64,000 nucleotides of DNA from an uncultured bacterium (GCA_938036315.1 CALHPK010000001.1:1-64000); one strand, 5' to 3'. Counted from the stretch's first letter, positions 26,601 through 35,045 are shown. Made by a program: numbers and translations. Notes: generated by a model from the letters alone, not told the origin.

Positions 26601-27363
26601 TGAAAATAAGATAAACACTTTAATAAGCGTATATGAGATAGGCAAAAATGGGGAAAGGCTCGCTCCAAAAGCAGAAAATTCAAAAACAATTGAGATAAGA
26701 ATACCAGCCTTATCAAAGGGAGTAGAGATAAAAGCTCTGGCAGAATTTTCAGGCTTTTATCCAGATGAAAATAGTGAAGTCCACATAGTATGGAAAAGAA
26801 AAGATGGATATATGTGGAATGCAATGCCGAACGGAGTACTCAAATACAGACCTATAAACCCATATGAAGAAATAGAAATCTTGGCCTACGTGAAGAAAAA
26901 GTATGACCCTGAAAATCCCCAAGAAATCGTACTGGCTTATGACACAAAACCGGCTATACTACGCGTAATCAGAGGAGTACTAGAAGGTAAAGTTGTGGGT
27001 CCAGATAAAGTAAAAGCAGGAGAAACTATGGAATTTGAAATTACCCCAAATGTAGAAAAAGTAAGCTACAGCATAGATGGAGGGAAAAGCTGGGTAGGAC
27101 CAATCTTAAACTCAAAATTTTCGGTGTACTTCCCATATGGTCTGACAGAGGCCAAATTAGATGTAATATTTATACGTGGAGAGGAGGAAGGATATGCCAG
27201 CAAAACAATAACAGTGGAGGAAGGAACGGGTATGTGTGGTTCTATGCTTGGACTCCTTGGCATATTCCTAATAATTCTGCCTGCAGCACTACTAATGATA
27301 AGAAAATACAGAAACGGGAAAAATGGTAAGAGCAATAATGGCCATAACCATGTTAGAATTTAG
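23671..27363 (+). CDS. Large Cys-rich exported protein with C-terminal membrane anchor
   Basis: This 1230-aa protein is exported by an N-terminal hydrophobic signal (LILPVLIVLPITFLVVWGIF, about residues 11-31). Residues about 250-490 are extremely rich in Cys, with CC and CxC pairs (CNCRCCSGAQAGCG; CPCCDD). Around residues 690-790 the segment DIGIFISEESINQLFYLLWTQGYLC resembles lipid-binding TULIP/BPI-like domains, a tentative reading. Beta-sandwich-like stretches follow (about 985-1190, including SYSIDGGKSW). The C terminus is EGTGMCGSMLGLLGIFLIILPAALLMIRKYRNGK: a Cys-Gly motif, one TM helix and a basic tail, as in MYXO-CTERM or Synergist-CTERM-type sorting signals. The Cys-rich part is more GC-rich than its surroundings. 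The next lipoprotein gene overlaps the end by 41 nt. Function unknown; surface location is likely. Confidence 0.75.
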   Translation: MQTKLKLRSFLILPVLIVLPITFLVVWGIFATKRSLATSESKTTTETNSQIEEEEEVYWLEGEDYWLKRYSEELGYMMPADITAQIRFGMAMQCPGYPPEVVNPESQDKTCKPSPPVPLLYLRSLGYDSYFTAGGKIFPYSSTLCTDIDIPRNSAEWIMECLKRNKIDINGIPGFEPPPNWIKPPQLLEKEGKAPEFFSILTGGRMTLEGKIGYPQMPLARARRGMGLRISPAALESLEQSLEGYINNIINDVINCNCEQNTGSDYCRSCCVRPPADSPQGTCCRTDPISGRCLIKNCARWCNTGECPPSASQPPAQTCGGIPCPASSCPESPYQCIDIPAVGDCAIKDSMMCPAYSYCNVVGGSRCAQVGPINIEAADCPNFNIFGCPTDNNNCGNDGLIVDLYIGRTAIEMFGRVANYVAKIQGCTNNDCNSGTTERTCSSNCGQNQTCNCRCCSGAQAGCGIDWPPGCPCCDDRIRVSIEFPGLNIYGIAFLLYGPSGSPFFTACGSQAGTWKVNYPGEWLNLCACAQNANVFGADPDICDFGFLNVCGMIADLFIGEEEVRCQVVGLVNDVLGGAISNSLGGTLPISAMEALGACNTTAYDLGIYPEFCAGGSLGYSGNYYTGGRGINLFTDLAVRVNTPNSCVLGTCPQYPTQANLSICSNTGAATNVHNCLPNLNNYDIGIFISEESINQLFYLLWTQGYLCQSFILPESVAKIVIPGIRQIFPTTPTVQVSFIPVCTNPTPRFTTSGNTFFINIPELRVRFRACNTPACATQLFDMQVRLDIQGQLQAIIQSGCHPLDTLCQQNPTFRCRRCNNNGCWTDYIPYGGGWLQLSNVIINPDVFGITNTHPQINLTPPFTEIADVIGNLLNGYLDQGLITTRIYNLILVPLRIQSLTAFGFMHNALVARLDLPDPFCLNFILDFGNFAPSADTLYRMVRDGFWPISVSPATYLLNSGEITLDEFEKLTARPEPENKINTLISVYEIGKNGERLAPKAENSKTIEIRIPALSKGVEIKALAEFSGFYPDENSEVHIVWKRKDGYMWNAMPNGVLKYRPINPYEEIEILAYVKKKYDPENPQEIVLAYDTKPAILRVIRGVLEGKVVGPDKVKAGETMEFEITPNVEKVSYSIDGGKSWVGPILNSKFSVYFPYGLTEAKLDVIFIRGEEEGYASKTITVEEGTGMCGSMLGLLGIFLIILPAALLMIRKYRNGKNGKSNNGHNHVRI

Positions 27364-29149
27364 GCGCATTATTATTGTGTTTCCTCTTGTTCTTCTTGCA
27401 TTCTGCAAACGTCCCTCAAAACCTACTACACAATCAACACAAACTCCAACTTCACCAAAGCTGGAAGTAACGGATTTCTCTCCAGAAGGTATAAGTGTTC
27501 CTGTATGGAGTGAAGTTTGGATCCAATTTTCAAGTCAAGTAACCTTCTCATTTGAAATAACTCCGCAGGTGGAAGGTCAGATAAAATATGATTCACCAAC
27601 TTCAAGACTTATCTTTTCTCCAGCATACTCATTAGAATATGATACGGAGTATTTTATAAAGATCCGAGCTACCGACATATACTCAGGAAACGTAACTCAA
27701 TTCAGTTGGAGTTTTAAAACACAGAAAAAAGATACAAAAACTCCCTGGGTAGTAGTCTCAAGTTGCTTCAAAGATAAAATTTATGTTGAGATAAATCCAG
27801 TATATCCAGCTTCTATTCTTATCTTTGTAAACTCAACCTTAGCTGAGAAGCTTATAACATATTCTACTTTTCCAATAGGTTTTGAAATTGAAGATGGAGT
27901 GAAAGACGGAGAAAATGTAGTAGAAGTTGTACTCGATTACAGTTTTTCCTCCTTTGATCTTCGGAATGAAAACGGTCTGATCTTGAAATTTAAGGATATA
28001 GCTGAAAGGGACACGTTACCTCCGGCTCCCCCGGTTTTAAAAGGACAGAAAATAAAGTTCACTGCAGAAACATATGATATAGGTTGTGCGGGATTGACGG
28101 GAGAATATCTTCTATACCATATAAAGGATGGAGATGAGTTGTTTCTGGGGTCAGTTGCAAATGAGTTCACAACACTACCTATTGTGTTTGAGGGAGGAGA
28201 GATCTGTGTGAAAGCGGTCGATTCAGTTGGGAACATTTCAGAATGCTCAAACAAAATCAAACAAGGATATAAAAGTACAGAGTTTTCAATTGGAACCACC
28301 CATAATATCTTACCAATATGGGGAAAAGTATTTTTTATCGATTCTGATAGGTTACTTTTCAATGATGGCTCAACAATTCAATCAGCAGACATAAACTGCA
28401 ATAGGATAGTCCCTATGCTAGATTATATCTTATGTGAATGGGAAGGGAACGTTTTCATACTCGATAGAGACATCAGAAAAGAAAGATTGAATTCCTCCAA
28501 GATTCTTTCTTCTTGTCCCAATGCTAACGTTTTTTCTGATGGCACAAGCGTAATATCAAAAGATTGGTCTATAGGGCTAACCGGTGTAGATAATCTCGAT
28601 TGCTCGGATAACTTTATAATTGGTTTTTCATCTTCTGATAAAAATTTACATCTGATAGACGTAGCTAGTTCTGCTGTATTTTCGAACCATCTTTCTACTG
28701 TTTACCTAGGTATATTCATAAATCCTGACATTACTGTTGAGGGGATTTTTGCAGAAAAGAGCTCGTTTGCTGTGTTCATAAAGAATTTTGATCCCTACCA
28801 CTTTTTGAGCCAGATTACTGATACTACTGGTATCGAACGGACGACATTGCCAAGAATGTCACTTCTGTACTGGCTCAGCTCAATGCCAGCTGAGATATTC
28901 AACGCCTTGTATGTGAAAGAGTATCCACTTAATGAAGAAATCCTGAAAGTTACAATGTTTGATGGCATACTTGTTGCACTAGTAAAAGATGGTAAACTAA
29001 TGGTAGACGCTAATACCTTCTCACCTGGGGGGGAGGAATTTTTGTATGATAATGTAGTCGATATTGGTCTGTCAAATTTTACTGGTGATAGATCAAAAGA
29101 TTTATTTATTGTATTTCGGGATGGAAAAGTTAAAATCTTTCACGATTAG
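27323..29149 (+). CDS. Surface lipoprotein with Ig-like domain
   Basis: This 608-aa predicted lipoprotein has a signal ending in FPLVLLAFC, with the lipobox Cys at residue 28 of the listed start or residue 19 if translation begins at ATG 27350, which gives a more normal signal peptide. After a Thr/Ser/Pro linker comes a SbsA/Big_5-like Ig domain (VTDFSPEGISVPVWSEVWIQFSSQV ... FSPAYSLEYDTEYFIKIRATDIYSGN, about 45-135). A second beta-sandwich region and a C-terminal propeller-like part with SVGNISECSNKI, LFNDGSTIQ and KDLFIVFRDGKVKI follow. The start lies inside the upstream Cys-rich gene, so the two surface proteins are probably made together. It ends with a 4-bp convergent overlap with gspK. 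Role unknown; adhesion or scaffold is a guess. Confidence 0.75.
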   Translation: MVRAIMAITMLEFRRIIIVFPLVLLAFCKRPSKPTTQSTQTPTSPKLEVTDFSPEGISVPVWSEVWIQFSSQVTFSFEITPQVEGQIKYDSPTSRLIFSPAYSLEYDTEYFIKIRATDIYSGNVTQFSWSFKTQKKDTKTPWVVVSSCFKDKIYVEINPVYPASILIFVNSTLAEKLITYSTFPIGFEIEDGVKDGENVVEVVLDYSFSSFDLRNENGLILKFKDIAERDTLPPAPPVLKGQKIKFTAETYDIGCAGLTGEYLLYHIKDGDELFLGSVANEFTTLPIVFEGGEICVKAVDSVGNISECSNKIKQGYKSTEFSIGTTHNILPIWGKVFFIDSDRLLFNDGSTIQSADINCNRIVPMLDYILCEWEGNVFILDRDIRKERLNSSKILSSCPNANVFSDGTSVISKDWSIGLTGVDNLDCSDNFIIGFSSSDKNLHLIDVASSAVFSNHLSTVYLGIFINPDITVEGIFAEKSSFAVFIKNFDPYHFLSQITDTTGIERTTLPRMSLLYWLSSMPAEIFNALYVKEYPLNEEILKVTMFDGILVALVKDGKLMVDANTFSPGGEEFLYDNVVDIGLSNFTGDRSKDLFIVFRDGKVKIFHD

Positions 29150-30237
29150 AGTCTTCTGAAAAATAGGGTATGAGTTGTACCTTGTCCCCGAAGCAAAACT
29201 GCTTGCAATTCACTTTCTGTATTTGAAACCTTGCATAAGATCTTTACTGAGAAGACATCAGACCTGACATCAAATATCATCTCGGGTGCTAATCCAAAAA
29301 ATGTCTGAGGGGCAACAGGGATCATTTTCCCCAAAAAACTTACAAATTCCGAAAACGACTTGAATGGCCTTTCCTTTCTTTCATCGTAAATCTTCTGTGC
29401 TATATCCAAAGCATCCGGTAAATCTATAAAAGAAGCTATAACTTCTTTTGGAGCTGTATTAACATTGATTTTCAAACTACCGGCATACGGCCAAAATGTA
29501 AGGTATGGGCTTCTGATAGCATCGGGTCTTCCCTCAAAATACTCTATAAAAAGTTTCGATATATCTGCCTTACTTATTTCTGCAATTTTGAGCAGAATTT
29601 CCGGATACGGGATAAACCAGTTCCACTGAAGATCCGGGAGCTCATATAGTCCCTCAGAATCGGAGTCTATATAGTCTATAATATAACCTGCTAGCTGTTC
29701 TGGTAGTTTGATAATTTTGAAGAAGTGTTCTAGTACTCTCAAATAATTCGGCTTTACCATACCTTCTGTTTTTCCACGGGAATCAACCAGAGCATTGACA
29801 TTGAGCTTTCCGGTCTCATCTGTTATTATTGCTCTGATTGTTCCGTATACTACATCCAGTGGGAAAATATAGGCTTTTGACCACAACTCATCGATATCTG
29901 AAAAATTCTCGGAATAGTAATCGTATCCTGAACGTCCGAGATCATCCTGTAGTATTTTTTTGACAACCTCCAGAGCGATATCGCATACTGAGTCTGCGGT
30001 AACCGAATTTTTGACCTCAGTCAACACCACGGCGGAACGGGAAACGACTTCGGTGATCTGCGTGACGACAGCTGTGGTAAGGGTAATGGATGTAAGAACC
30101 GTGATTAAGAAAAAAGCTTTCGGATAATACTTCTTTATGATATCAATTTCTCTGATTATCCTTTTTATTTTTATTCTTACTTTTTTTATTTTTGTTATCA
30201 CATACTTACAGAGTTTTGATATCTGTGAATTCTCCAT
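29146..30237 (-). CDS. gspK: Type II secretion minor pseudopilin GspK-like
   Basis: GspK caps the pseudopilus tip of type II secretion systems. This 363-aa protein has one N-terminal hydrophobic helix (AFFLITVLTSITLTTAVVTQI, about 41-61), then the GspK features ITDETGKLNVNALVD, YIIDYIDSDSEGLYE and SLKINVNTAPKEVIASFIDL (a helix-hairpin-helix-like region), and KPFKSF-type loops. Oddities: the cytoplasmic leader is about 40 residues, very basic (TKIKKVRIKIKRIIRE), and lacks the Gly normally found before the prepilin peptidase cut; here the residues are YYPK-AFF. No other gsp or pil genes are nearby. It starts inside the upstream mutase gene (32-nt overlap), so it is coupled to an unrelated function. 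Confidence 0.8.
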   Translation of the reverse strand: MENSQISKLCKYVITKIKKVRIKIKRIIREIDIIKKYYPKAFFLITVLTSITLTTAVVTQITEVVSRSAVVLTEVKNSVTADSVCDIALEVVKKILQDDLGRSGYDYYSENFSDIDELWSKAYIFPLDVVYGTIRAIITDETGKLNVNALVDSRGKTEGMVKPNYLRVLEHFFKIIKLPEQLAGYIIDYIDSDSEGLYELPDLQWNWFIPYPEILLKIAEISKADISKLFIEYFEGRPDAIRSPYLTFWPYAGSLKINVNTAPKEVIASFIDLPDALDIAQKIYDERKERPFKSFSEFVSFLGKMIPVAPQTFFGLAPEMIFDVRSDVFSVKILCKVSNTESELQAVLLRGQGTTHTLFFRRL

Positions 30238-31912
30238 AAACTTCTTTTAACGTTTCTGTTATTTCTTCTTCTGTCGCAATAGCTTTTATAGCTTCCTTTA
30301 TATAGGGTATGAGATTCTTCTGAGCTTTTGCCGCATCCTTTAGCTCCTTGAGAGCTCTTAAAACTTCTCTTCCATCTCTTTTTGATTTTATTTCTTCAAG
30401 AAACTTTATTTGCTGTTCTTGAACGTCAAGATTCAAGCGGAACTTTGGGAAATCAAACTTTCCACCTTCTTCGTCCTCAAACGCATTGACCCCAACTATT
30501 ATTCTTTCTCCTCGCTCCACTTTGCTTTGGAATTCAAATGAAGCCCTAGCTATCTCCTTTCTGAAAAACCCATTCTTTACCCCTTCAATAACTCCGTGAT
30601 AGAAACTTCCATTTCCCATCTTCAGAATTGCGTCAAAATATTTTTCCGCTTCCTCTTCCATAGTATCTGTGAGTTTTTCAACAAAATACGATCCCCCAAG
30701 TGGATCTACGACATTAGCAACTCCTGTCTCATACGCAATAACCTGCTGAGTTCTAAGAGAAATCCTTGCTGAAAGTTCTGATGGGAGGCACAATGCTTCA
30801 TCAAAAGAGTTTGTGTGTAGACTTTGTGTTCCTCCAAGAACTGCTGCCAGTGCTTCAATGGTAGTTCTTATAATATTGACTTCTGGCTGCTGAGCAGTCA
30901 GAGAACATCCTGCTGTCTGAGTGTGAAACCTCAATTTCAGCGATCTCGGGTCTTTAGCTCCATATCTTTCCTTGAGATATCTTGCCCATATTCTACGAGC
31001 TGCCCTGAACTTTGCTATCTCCTCAAAAAAATCAATGTGACAATTAAAGAAAAATGAAATTCTGGGAGCAAAATAATCAACATCAAGTCCCCGCTGAATT
31101 CCAGCCTCAACATATGCGAAGCCGTCTGCAAGAGTAAACGCAAGCTCCTGAATCGCATTAGAGCCAGCTTCTCTTATATGGTAACCAGAAACAGAAATTA
31201 TGTTGAAATTTGGTGTGTACTTTGGTGAGTATTCAAACATATCTACTATTAACTTGATTGACGGCTCCGGGGGATATATCCACTCGTTTTGCGCGTGATA
31301 CTCTTTGAGGATATCATTCTGAATTGTTCCTCTCAGAAGCCGGGGATCGATTCCTCTCTTTTCAGCAAGGCAAACATACATAGAATAAAGCCATATTGCA
31401 GGAGCATTTATTGTAAACGAAACCGAAACTTTATCAAGGGGGATTCCATCGAAAAGTTTATCAAGGTCATAGATTGTATCTATTGCAACTCCCTCGACCC
31501 CGACCTCTCCGTAGGCCAGGGGAGATGTTGAATCAAGCCCCATCAGAGTTGGCATATCGAACGCGGTCGAGAGCCCCGTTTGTCCTTGCGACAGAAGAAA
31601 CTTCCATCTTTTATTTGTATCTTCAGCCCTGCCAAAACCAGAAAATTGCCTTATTGTCCACAATTTACCCCTATACATATCTTTATGAATTCCCCGTGTG
31701 AAAGGGTACTCACCTGGTACGCCGAGCTTCCTTGCTAATCCCGAACTCTGCTCAACATCTTCCGGACCATAAAACTCTTTCAATTTTATCCCCGAAAGTG
31801 TTTCTGATTCTGCACAGTTTTTAGGTGATGCAACACGAGTTAATGTGCCAACTTTGCCATCCTTTCCATCTCCTCTCTCAAGAAGGTCTAATATACTTTT
31901 TCTTCTTGCCAT
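30206..31912 (-). CDS. Methylmalonyl-CoA mutase, catalytic (N-terminal) subunit
   Basis: This 568-aa protein is the substrate-binding TIM barrel of the B12-dependent acyl-CoA mutases that interconvert methylmalonyl-CoA and succinyl-CoA. Signatures include EYPFTRGIHKDMYRGKLWTIRQFSGFGRAEDTNKR, GQTGLSTAFDMPT, SFTINAPA, GTIQNDILKEY, NIISVSGYHIREAGSNA, RFHTQTAGCSLTAQQPEVNI and GGTQSLHTNSFDEAL. It ends at about 568, so the B12-binding domain is absent and must be a separate subunit, as in archaeal and some bacterial enzymes; that gene is not in the window. Specificity for methylmalonyl over isobutyryl or ethylmalonyl is likely but not proven. TAATTT lies 6 nt before the ATG. gspK overlaps its 3' end. 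Confidence 0.9.
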   Translation of the reverse strand: MARRKSILDLLERGDGKDGKVGTLTRVASPKNCAESETLSGIKLKEFYGPEDVEQSSGLARKLGVPGEYPFTRGIHKDMYRGKLWTIRQFSGFGRAEDTNKRWKFLLSQGQTGLSTAFDMPTLMGLDSTSPLAYGEVGVEGVAIDTIYDLDKLFDGIPLDKVSVSFTINAPAIWLYSMYVCLAEKRGIDPRLLRGTIQNDILKEYHAQNEWIYPPEPSIKLIVDMFEYSPKYTPNFNIISVSGYHIREAGSNAIQELAFTLADGFAYVEAGIQRGLDVDYFAPRISFFFNCHIDFFEEIAKFRAARRIWARYLKERYGAKDPRSLKLRFHTQTAGCSLTAQQPEVNIIRTTIEALAAVLGGTQSLHTNSFDEALCLPSELSARISLRTQQVIAYETGVANVVDPLGGSYFVEKLTDTMEEEAEKYFDAILKMGNGSFYHGVIEGVKNGFFRKEIARASFEFQSKVERGERIIVGVNAFEDEEGGKFDFPKFRLNLDVQEQQIKFLEEIKSKRDGREVLRALKELKDAAKAQKNLIPYIKEAIKAIATEEEITETLKEVYGEFTDIKTL

Positions 31913-31918
31913 AAGAAC

Positions 31919-31924
31919 AAATTA
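31919..31924 (-). promoter_or_regulatory. Putative -10 box of a leaderless promoter (mutase)
   Basis: On the minus strand TAATTT is followed by GTTCTT and the ATG at 31912, giving 6-nt spacing and no room for a ribosome-binding site. Confidence 0.45.
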
Positions 31925-31952
31925 GTGATAGGGGATTAAAAAATCTGAAAGT

Positions 31953-33521
31953 TCACATCTTTTCAGGAGCAGACACTCCCAAAAGTTCTAATCCTGATCT
32001 GACGGTTTTTCTGACGACCTCCGATACAAAAAGTCTTGAAAAACGTACCCGAGCATCTTCAACCAGAATTCTTTTTCTTTGGTAAAATGAATGGTACTCT
32101 GACGCAAGATCAATCAAATAAGATGTTATCACTGATGGTTCGATAAGATTGTAAGCCTTAATAACCTCATCAGGGAATATAGAGCAGAGCCCTAAAATTT
32201 TTCTCTCATCTTCTTCAAAACCTGACCAAGGATCCTGCTTTTTCCACTCCTCGTACCCCTCAAGTAGATTTCTTGACTCCGCTTCTTTAAAAAGTGAGCA
32301 CACTCTTGCGTGAGTGTACTGGACATAATACACTGGGTTTTCAGTGGTCTTTTTCTTTGCTAGATCAACATCAAAATCAAGATGGGTATCCACACTTTTT
32401 GTAAGATATATGAACTTGGCAGCATCTACACCAACTTCATCTATAAGTTCATCCAAGGTTATATAAGTTCCTTCTCTTTTTGACATCTGAATAGGCTTTC
32501 CATCTTTTATAAGGTTTACCATTTGAACGAGGCGGACTTTAAATTCTCCAGAGAATTTGGCCAATCTTAGAAAAGTTTCAATTCTCTTTACATAGCCATG
32601 GTGATCAGCTCCCCACACTTCAACCAAAATATCATATCCCCTTTTGAGCTTAAATAAGTGATAGGCACAGTCATTCAGAAAATATGTTGGATCTCCATTT
32701 GACTTTATAAGAACTCTATCTTTATCATCCCCGAAATCTGTAGTTTTTAAGAATAAAGCTCCGCCTTGTTCATAGGTATAAGGTTTCACAATCTCTAAAG
32801 ATTCTCTGAGATACTTTTGCATTTCCCTTTCTGAAACGAAGCTATCAAAATATATTCCGAATCTATCTATTGTTCTCTTGATAATATGTTCCAGAATTAT
32901 TTGACTTGCCATAAAACCTATATTTGAGAAATCTTTTTCGGCAAATTTATAGCTCCCAGCCTTATTTTTGAGAATCTCTCTTATTTCATTTATGTATTCT
33001 CCTTTGTACTGATCACCTTCTCCGCAGATTGACATTCCAAGCTTTTCTATCTGTTCACCGGCATCATTGATGTAAAATTCTCTATCAACTTCCGCCCCAC
33101 AGAATTTGAAAATGTTTGCTATCGCATTTCCAACAGCTGCTATTCTGCCATGCCCTACGTGTAACGGTCCGGTCGGATTTGCTGACAAAAACTCACACAA
33201 AACCCTCTTTCCACAGAGAATGTCAAGAGTTTGGAATCTTGACAAAAATTTAGCAGAAACTTTTACAGGAATTTTGAAATTCACAAAACCCCCTATAGGC
33301 TCTGGATTGAGCCACTGTAACCTTTCTGCCAATTCGCATGCTATCTTCTCTGGAGGCTTTTGTAAATGTCTGGAAAGCTTAAAAGGTACATCCGAGCAAA
33401 GCTCCCCATACTGCAGGTTTTTCGGCTTCTCAGGAACTGGGACATCAATTTCTATCCCTCTTTCCCTTACAAAATTCTCAATCTCCCTCCTGACTATTTC
33501 AGCAATAGTTTTGCTTGTCAT
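31953..33521 (-). CDS. argS: Arginyl-tRNA synthetase
   Basis: ArgS attaches arginine to tRNA-Arg in the cytoplasm. The 522-aa class I synthetase shows an N-terminal Add-1 tRNA-recognition domain (about 1-85), the HIGH-type signature SANPTGPLHVGHGRIAAVGNA (about 90-110), the insert with EFYINDAGEQIEKLG, VEVWGADHHGYVKR, the KMSKS-like MSKREGTYITLDELIDEVG, and a DALR anticodon domain starting at VYYVQYTHARVCSLF. It is somewhat shorter than the usual 550-580 residues. TACAGT lies 5 nt before the ATG, suggesting its own leaderless promoter. It sits between a Rieske gene and the mutase on the same strand. A tRNA-Arg(CCG) gene lies elsewhere in the window (38970). Confidence 0.95.
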   Translation of the reverse strand: MTSKTIAEIVRREIENFVRERGIEIDVPVPEKPKNLQYGELCSDVPFKLSRHLQKPPEKIACELAERLQWLNPEPIGGFVNFKIPVKVSAKFLSRFQTLDILCGKRVLCEFLSANPTGPLHVGHGRIAAVGNAIANIFKFCGAEVDREFYINDAGEQIEKLGMSICGEGDQYKGEYINEIREILKNKAGSYKFAEKDFSNIGFMASQIILEHIIKRTIDRFGIYFDSFVSEREMQKYLRESLEIVKPYTYEQGGALFLKTTDFGDDKDRVLIKSNGDPTYFLNDCAYHLFKLKRGYDILVEVWGADHHGYVKRIETFLRLAKFSGEFKVRLVQMVNLIKDGKPIQMSKREGTYITLDELIDEVGVDAAKFIYLTKSVDTHLDFDVDLAKKKTTENPVYYVQYTHARVCSLFKEAESRNLLEGYEEWKKQDPWSGFEEDERKILGLCSIFPDEVIKAYNLIEPSVITSYLIDLASEYHSFYQRKRILVEDARVRFSRLFVSEVVRKTVRSGLELLGVSAPEKM

Positions 33522-33614
33522 AATATACTGTACTTAATTCACTTTGCAGTGTTTAATTTTCTCTACAGATCCTTTGATTTCAATGCGCTTCATAGATTTT
33601 TGGATTTCAATCAA

Positions 33615-33920
33615 TTAAATTTCAACAAATACATCACCGTTAGAGTCAACATATACATTTAGCTTTTTTATTGGGGAAGGCGCTGGCATAGATAGATTTT
33701 TTCCGGAGAATATATCGAATTCAGCACCGTGCCACATACAAGTTATCCTTTCCCCTTCCACTTCATAATTTTCAGAAATTGGCATATCCTGATGGCTACA
33801 GCGGTCTTCATATGCATAAATTCTACCCTTATATTTTATGAGAAGGACTGGGAATCCATCAACTTCAACCCCTTTGACTTCCCCATCCTTCATCTCATAA
33901 ATATTCAGAACTTTCTTCAT
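33615..33920 (-). CDS. Rieske [2Fe-2S] ferredoxin-like protein
   Basis: This 101-aa protein is a single Rieske domain with both cluster ligand motifs, CSHQ (CxH) and CMWHGAEFD (CxxH), at the expected distance (about 17 residues). It carries a high-potential 2Fe-2S cluster. There is no signal peptide or TM helix, so it is a soluble cytoplasmic electron carrier of the kind that serves dioxygenases, NirD-like reductases or assimilatory systems. No oxygenase is adjacent; argS lies downstream (93 nt) and an M23 peptidase upstream. A GGGGGT stretch about 10 nt before the ATG could serve as ribosome-binding site. The partner is unknown. Confidence 0.88.
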   Translation of the reverse strand: MKKVLNIYEMKDGEVKGVEVDGFPVLLIKYKGRIYAYEDRCSHQDMPISENYEVEGERITCMWHGAEFDIFSGKNLSMPAPSPIKKLNVYVDSNGDVFVEI

Positions 33921-33976
33921 ATCTCCATTACCCCCTTGCTCCCAGCATCTCTGATAAGAGTTTATAAGTAAAATAG

Positions 33977-34795
33977 CTACATTGCTCCAGCTGAAATTTC
34001 AAGGAATTTATCAATTTTATCTTCTATTTCAAAGAAAATGAATGGATTAACATCCACCTTTCCTACCTTAATTCCAAAATGCAGATGGGGACCGGTTGCT
34101 CTTCCTGATCTCCCGATTGTTCCTATAACCTGTCCTTTTTTTACAAAATCTCCCTCCGCCACCTTAATCTTTTGCAAATGAGCATATATTGAAAATATTC
34201 CTTCACCGTGATCTATAACAACAAGGTTCCCCTCAAGGGTAAATTTTCGCGCTATCCTCACCACTCCAGAATTTGAAGCGAAAACCTTAGTTCCAATATC
34301 CCCCGAGATATCAATGCCTCTATGGTATCCCGCAAGCTCACCGTTTATCTCTCTTCTAACTCCAAAATTCTCTATGATCCTCTTGTAATCTCTAACAGGT
34401 AAGATAAAATTTCCCAACCAAAATTTTTGACTTCTCAATGTGTACACATTGTTCAAAATTTCTTTTTCCCTCTTTATTTTATCTATATCGGGTAGACTTG
34501 GTCTTCTTTTTTTTCTGAACCATATCCTTTCAATCTTCATCTCCTCATCGCATATTTGCACATCTGCAAAGGTGCTACTAACAGTCACAGGAACTGGGAG
34601 AACATATATAGAGATTCCGTCTTTGACAAAGTAATAATCGGAGATTTTTTCACGTGACAAAATCAGCCCTCCCCGAGAGACGCACTGATGAGCTGAGTTT
34701 CCATTCTCGTAAAAGAGAATAAGATTGGAATGCCCCTGTTGGCTGAAAGATATAAATAATATAGTAAAGGTTAGGATGCGAAGACTCCAGACCAT
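33977..34795 (-). CDS. M23 family metallopeptidase (LytM type)
   Basis: This enzyme is a predicted periplasmic endopeptidase or regulator acting on peptidoglycan cross-links. The LasA/LytM zinc site is intact: YHRGIDISG (HxxxD), FSIYAHLQ and GPHLHFGI (HxH) near the C terminus. A central charged region (KIKREKEILNNVY) precedes the catalytic domain (about 150-260). The track start at 34831 overlaps tatA; the ATG at 34795 gives a clean signal peptide (MVWSLRILTFTILFISFSQQGHS) and begins 13 nt after the tatA stop, so I prefer it. All metal ligands are present, which argues for an active enzyme over a degenerate EnvC/NlpD-like activator. Confidence 0.88.
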   Translation of the reverse strand: MVWSLRILTFTILFISFSQQGHSNLILFYENGNSAHQCVSRGGLILSREKISDYYFVKDGISIYVLPVPVTVSSTFADVQICDEEMKIERIWFRKKRRPSLPDIDKIKREKEILNNVYTLRSQKFWLGNFILPVRDYKRIIENFGVRREINGELAGYHRGIDISGDIGTKVFASNSGVVRIARKFTLEGNLVVIDHGEGIFSIYAHLQKIKVAEGDFVKKGQVIGTIGRSGRATGPHLHFGIKVGKVDVNPFIFFEIEDKIDKFLEISAGAM

Positions 34796-34808
34796 CGCAA
34801 AATAAAGT

Positions 34809-35045
34809 TTACAAATTCTGTGATCTGCCATCCCCCTTTTCCCCCTCTATCTCAAGATAAGATCTATTCCCTTCATCAATCCTGAGTTCCTTCTCAATAG
34901 TTCTTCTGACTTCTTCCCTTGCCCTTACGAACTCTCGCAAAGCCTTTCCAAAAGATTTAGCTATCTGAGGGAGTCTCTTTGGTCCCACGAAAATTAGAAT
35001 CACTACGAATATCACAAGGAGCTCCTGCCACCCGATTCCAAACAT
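34809..35045 (-). CDS. tatA: Sec-independent translocase subunit TatA/TatB-like
   Basis: TatA oligomers form the conduit through which folded proteins cross the inner membrane. The 78-aa product has the family layout: a short N-terminal helix with Gly (FGIGWQELLVIFVVILIFVGPKRLP, including the FGP hinge), an amphipathic helix (QIAKSFGKALREFVRAREEVRRTIEKEL), and a charged tail. TatA and TatB are hard to separate at this length. The gene starts inside the siroheme-synthase-type gene (89-nt overlap) and has TAAATT 6 nt before its ATG, so it probably has its own leaderless transcript. tatC is not in the window. A Tat pathway fits the presence of a Rieske protein and oxidase maturation but is not proof of either as substrate. 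Confidence 0.88.
   Translation of the reverse strand: MFGIGWQELLVIFVVILIFVGPKRLPQIAKSFGKALREFVRAREEVRRTIEKELRIDEGNRSYLEIEGEKGDGRSQNL

Noticed and set aside
27937-28362. 141-aa minus ORF
   Set aside because: Antisense shadow of the Ig-like lipoprotein gene, with no recognisable motif.
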